Part shown: positions 18,791-21,826 of the stretch, one piece after another
Numbering within the stretch: position 1 is the stretch's first letter
Layout of the letters: the number at the start of each line of letters is the position of its first letter
From: a virus
DNA: 21,826 bases
Virus record (IMG/VR): IMGVR_UViG_3300005935_000166
Span: 1 to 21,826 of that record
Direction: 5' to 3' (one strand)
Notes under the pieces: model-generated
Told to the model about the DNA's origin: nothing
Seen by the model: the letters and a program-made list of their open reading frames with translations, nothing else
Database searches by the model: none
Position numbers and translations under genes: made by a program

Positions 18791-20266
18791 ATGCCTGAGC
18801 CAAAACCATTAATAATCCAAGCACCTCGACAAGGGATAGCACCTAGTCCTCATGTTGGTTTTGGTAATATGAAAAATATTGATATTTATAGTAAACTCGG
18901 CGTAGTTTCATTAAATAATATTTTAGTAAAGCAATCAGGGGTAGTAGTTGACGCTCAAGTAAAATGGATTGTTAAAAATCCAGCTAGTCCTACTAATTTA
19001 TATGCTTTAGATAGTAATGGTGTAGTCTATACATCAGCTAATAGTGGTACTACTTGGACTGAACTTTCAGATAGGGAAGGTGCTGGACAAGGGTTAGTAG
19101 TATTTAAAGACTATTTAATTGTAGCTGAAGGAGATTATTGTGATGCTTATGGACCTTTATCAGGAACTAAGGCTTGGACAGATGATTGGATTCAAATGGG
19201 TGAAAATGATAGCTTATACGAACCAATGTTAGTTAGTAACTTAGACGGCAAATTATATATTGGTAATGGTCGTTATGTTGCAACTGTATCTGAAGATGTT
19301 GGAGAGAACTTTGACCCTGACAGTGCATCAACTTATACATTCACTGCTCAACATTTAACCTTACCAGAAGATTACAGAATAAAATGTTTAGCTGAACAAG
19401 GAAACAATTTAGCTATCGGAACTTGGCAGGGAACTAATATTTATGATAATAAAGTAGCTGATATATTTTTATGGGATGGTTCATCGACAAGTTATGGAGC
19501 TATTGTTAGAATGAATGAAAACGGAGTTAATGCAATGATTAACATTAACGAGAATCTATATATTTTAGCTGGTATTGATGGAAAGGTTTATAAAGCAAAT
19601 GGAACTCAAGCATGGCCAATAGCACAGATTCCTATTTCCATTGCTGATATAACTGGTAGTAAGTATTTTGAACCACAACCGGGAGCTATAATGAATTTTA
19701 AAAGTAGATTATTTTTTGGAGTTAGTTCTCAATCAACTGATGGAATGGGTATTTATTCATTACAGGAAACTTCAAGTGGAAATATATTAAATTTAGAACA
19801 TACAATATCAAGCGAATCAACCGGTGGAACCAATCCATTAATTATTGGTGCTTTACTTGGTATTACAAGAGATATTTTTGTTGTTGGTTGGAGAGATCAC
19901 GCTACCTATGGAATAGATAAGCTAAGTGCTACATCTTTTGCATATACAACAAATTACTTAGGTAGTTTTGAAAGTTCAATGTATAGTTTAGGAACTTATT
20001 TAAACAAAAGAGAATTTAATGCTATGGAGTTTAGTTTAGCAAAGGAATTAGCAGCTAATGAAGGAATACAGATTAAATTTAGAATTAACTTAACAGATGA
20101 TTGGACAACTTTAGGAACTTATACTACTACAAATATAGGGACAGGTGTTACATCATTTCGTACTGAAGAAATTAATATACCACAATGTGAGCAATTACAG
20201 ATTAAAATTGAATTGTTAGGAACAGCAACTACAACACCTGAATTTAAAAAAGCTATTTTTATATGA
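18791..20266 (+). CDS. Tail protein with beta-propeller-like repeats
   Basis: The 491-residue protein contains repeated blade-like segments with W and D at similar places: VKWIVKNPASPTNLYALD, GTTWTELSD, KLYIGNGRYVATVS, NNLAIGTWQG, IFLWDGSSTSYG, NLYILAGIDGKVYKAN. Such repeats suit the propeller nozzle or tail-hub proteins of short-tailed phages (compare T7 gp12, whose nozzle is a propeller). The C-terminus (residues 420-491) is a separate beta domain. No tape-measure gene is seen, which favours a podovirus-like tail, but the window ends before the tail region is complete. Confidence 0.65.
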   Translation: MPEPKPLIIQAPRQGIAPSPHVGFGNMKNIDIYSKLGVVSLNNILVKQSGVVVDAQVKWIVKNPASPTNLYALDSNGVVYTSANSGTTWTELSDREGAGQGLVVFKDYLIVAEGDYCDAYGPLSGTKAWTDDWIQMGENDSLYEPMLVSNLDGKLYIGNGRYVATVSEDVGENFDPDSASTYTFTAQHLTLPEDYRIKCLAEQGNNLAIGTWQGTNIYDNKVADIFLWDGSSTSYGAIVRMNENGVNAMININENLYILAGIDGKVYKANGTQAWPIAQIPISIADITGSKYFEPQPGAIMNFKSRLFFGVSSQSTDGMGIYSLQETSSGNILNLEHTISSESTGGTNPLIIGALLGITRDIFVVGWRDHATYGIDKLSATSFAYTTNYLGSFESSMYSLGTYLNKREFNAMEFSLAKELAANEGIQIKFRINLTDDWTTLGTYTTTNIGTGVTSFRTEEINIPQCEQLQIKIELLGTATTTPEFKKAIFI

Positions 20267-20270
20267 TTTT

Positions 20271-21826
20271 ATGGAGATTGACGATACAATTTATGTTAAT
20301 TATATTCCGACAATCGGAGAGGTTGATTTCAGCAAAGATGGTGAGCTTTCAACAATAGGTAGTTCAAGTAGTGGAAATTATATTCCACAAAGAAATGAAC
20401 AACTTAATGAGGTAAGAGCAAACAGAGGTGTAATTGGTGGTTGGACATTAACTAATAATTTATTATTTGCTAATAATGTTGAATTAAGCAGTCAAGGATA
20501 CTTTCAAGTCGGTACTGGTGATAATATAATTAGGTTAGATTCACAAAATGCAAGTTATCTGATGTGGGCTGGTGATACTGATCCTGCTTCCGCACCATTT
20601 AGCATAACAATAGATGGAAAAATTAATGCAACTAGCGGAGAAATTGGTGGTTGGATAATCGGAGCTACTTTTATAGGCGACAATGCAACGGCAAATAGTT
20701 GTAAAGTATTAATTGATAGCACAAACACTTTAATTAGACTTGGAGCAACTTCAGGAAATTACATAACACTAGATGGTGAAAATCAGAGGATTAGAAGTTC
20801 TAACTATGTAACTGGTGTTTCAGGATTTACAGTTGAGCCAACTTTAATTGAAGCAGAAAATATATTAGCTAGAGGAATGATGAGAGGTGCAACTTTTGCC
20901 TACGATATTGTTTCAGCTATTGGTGGACAACTAATGGTAGCAAATGCAGATACACTTGATGTTGATATGACAGCCCTTGATAATTCAACTTTGACAATTA
21001 AAGGTGCAACAACTTTTGCAGTTAATGATAACTTGTTAATGAGAGCGTCAACTGCTAGTGGTATTCAAGAAGAATGGCTAAGAGTTACAAATATTGGGTC
21101 AGCTCCAACTTATACAGTTACCAGAGATTTAGCTAATGGGTATGCTTCTAATAGTAATCCAATATGGTTAGCAGGAACTCCAGTTGTTAAACAAGGTAGT
21201 TCAGATGGTACCTCCGTATATTCAGGTGGTTGGTTAAGATTATTAGGTGAAGGTACAAATTCACCTTATTACAGCGTATTTGCTCGAACAGGTGTAGCTT
21301 ATAATGCCTATGCAGAAGTAGCTAGAATGGGTAACTTGAATGGATTTTTAGACTATTCAAGCGATGTATATGGGATAGCAATGGGTGACGCTGATAGTTA
21401 TGTAAAGATTGACCCAACTAATGGTGTAAGAATTTCAGCATTTCTTGATGTAGGTGCAGGTGTTTATGGTGATGGCTCTGATGGTGCAGTTACAGTTAAT
21501 AGCGGTACATTTAGTTCAGGACCTATTACAAATAACGCTTTAACAAGAGACGCTTATTTTACAACTTTGACAATTGATAATACTTATGAATTAGACCCAG
21601 CTGGGTATCGCATATTTTGCTCTGTTGAATTAACTGGTGCAGGTACAATTTTAAGAAATGGTAATGATGGTAGTAATGGTAGTAATGGTGACGTTGATGA
21701 AGGAGGAGCTGGTGGTGCAGGTGGAGCTATTGTCGCAGATGGAAATTTGAAAGGTGCAATCGTAGGTGCAGCTGGTGGGAAAGGTGGAAATGCCATTACT
21801 GATGCCAGTGGTTCAGGTGGAACAAA
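20271..21826 (+). CDS. Tail fibre/receptor-binding protein, glycine-rich, cut by the right edge
   Basis: An open frame from ATG 20271 runs to the window end without a stop (518 codons seen). Residues 55-58 and 125-128 are both IGGW in a repeated G-x-IGGW-x-I context, a pattern found in phage fibres and tip proteins. The middle is beta-rich with S, T, G and N. Around residue 462 a glycine-rich tract begins (GNDGSNGSNGD, GGAGGAGGA, GAAGGKGGNA), resembling polyglycine-type receptor-binding tips of adhesins such as T4 gp38-like proteins. The start is four bases after the preceding stop. The fibre would bind the host surface, and the glycosyltransferases upstream may relate to it. Confidence 0.7.
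   Translation, partial: MEIDDTIYVNYIPTIGEVDFSKDGELSTIGSSSSGNYIPQRNEQLNEVRANRGVIGGWTLTNNLLFANNVELSSQGYFQVGTGDNIIRLDSQNASYLMWAGDTDPASAPFSITIDGKINATSGEIGGWIIGATFIGDNATANSCKVLIDSTNTLIRLGATSGNYITLDGENQRIRSSNYVTGVSGFTVEPTLIEAENILARGMMRGATFAYDIVSAIGGQLMVANADTLDVDMTALDNSTLTIKGATTFAVNDNLLMRASTASGIQEEWLRVTNIGSAPTYTVTRDLANGYASNSNPIWLAGTPVVKQGSSDGTSVYSGGWLRLLGEGTNSPYYSVFARTGVAYNAYAEVARMGNLNGFLDYSSDVYGIAMGDADSYVKIDPTNGVRISAFLDVGAGVYGDGSDGAVTVNSGTFSSGPITNNALTRDAYFTTLTIDNTYELDPAGYRIFCSVELTGAGTILRNGNDGSNGSNGDVDEGGAGGAGGAIVADGNLKGAIVGAAGGKGGNAITDASGSGGT

Noticed and set aside
21584-21796. Minus-strand proline/alanine-rich ORF of 70 codons
   Set aside because: It is the antisense of the glycine-rich tract of the fibre gene; glycine codons read backward give proline and alanine.
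9095-21826. Alternative genetic code (TGA read as Gly or Trp), suggested by the guess of an uncultured CPR-like host
   Set aside because: TGA ends the small terminase, the 83-residue protein, the portal and the propeller-like protein at sensible places and Trp is coded by TGG. TAG and TAA also serve as stops. The standard bacterial code fits.

Overview
This window looks like part of a tailed double-stranded DNA phage genome (order Caudoviricetes), free or integrated. A complete packaging and virion module is read rightward: small and large terminase, portal, scaffold, HK97-fold coat, connector, propeller-type tail protein and a tail fibre cut by the right edge. A DNA-metabolism arm is read leftward from the same central control region. 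The DNA is strongly AT-rich. TGA, TAG and TAA all end genes, so the code is the standard bacterial one. Promoters are of the sigma-70 type and DnaA boxes match TTATCCACA exactly, so the host has a conventional sigma factor and DnaA. Two small membrane-anchored, Thr-rich virion-region proteins and a K-rich 49-residue protein resemble, from memory, proteins on phage contigs linked to candidate phyla bacteria (Patescibacteria/CPR). That host guess is inference only. No integrase, lysogeny repressor, DNA polymerase, helicase, tRNA or CRISPR array was seen.

Left arm (1-8368, minus strand, read right to left). The strong promoter TTGACA-N17-TACAAT (8400-8428) starts a run of small zinc-ribbon and winged-helix genes and a membrane-anchored lysozyme-like protein. 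These are followed by a HTH protein, a RecB/Cas4-type PD-(D/E)XK nuclease, a 43-residue membrane peptide, a gp32-like single-strand binding protein and a stand-alone DnaA domain IV. Beyond an AT-rich, origin-like gap lie a conserved phage protein of unknown function, a zinc-finger/HNR-repeat protein, an HNH protein, a RusA-like resolvase, a ParB-fold protein and a GT-A glycosyltransferase. Together this is a replication, recombination and possibly DNA-modification arm that appears to use host DnaA sites.

Centre (8369-9094). About 730 bases without a convincing gene hold the leftward promoter, a leftward terminator, a DnaA box, a G-rich tandem repeat inside a hairpin, and two rightward promoters. 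Several GTCATA/TATGAC half-sites surround the rightward promoters. A perfect rho-independent terminator ends two bases before the small terminase start codon, which suggests that late genes are switched on by antitermination.

Right arm (9095-21826, plus strand). Terminases are followed by three small genes, two of them overlapping for 143 bases in different frames. A 75-base inverted-repeat element comes just before the portal. Between portal and scaffold is a cluster of small genes; one is interrupted by an in-frame TAA flanked by a 10-base direct repeat spaced exactly nine codons. Scaffold, major capsid protein, two tandem glycosyltransferases, a connector-like protein, a propeller-like tail protein and a glycine-rich fibre complete the window.
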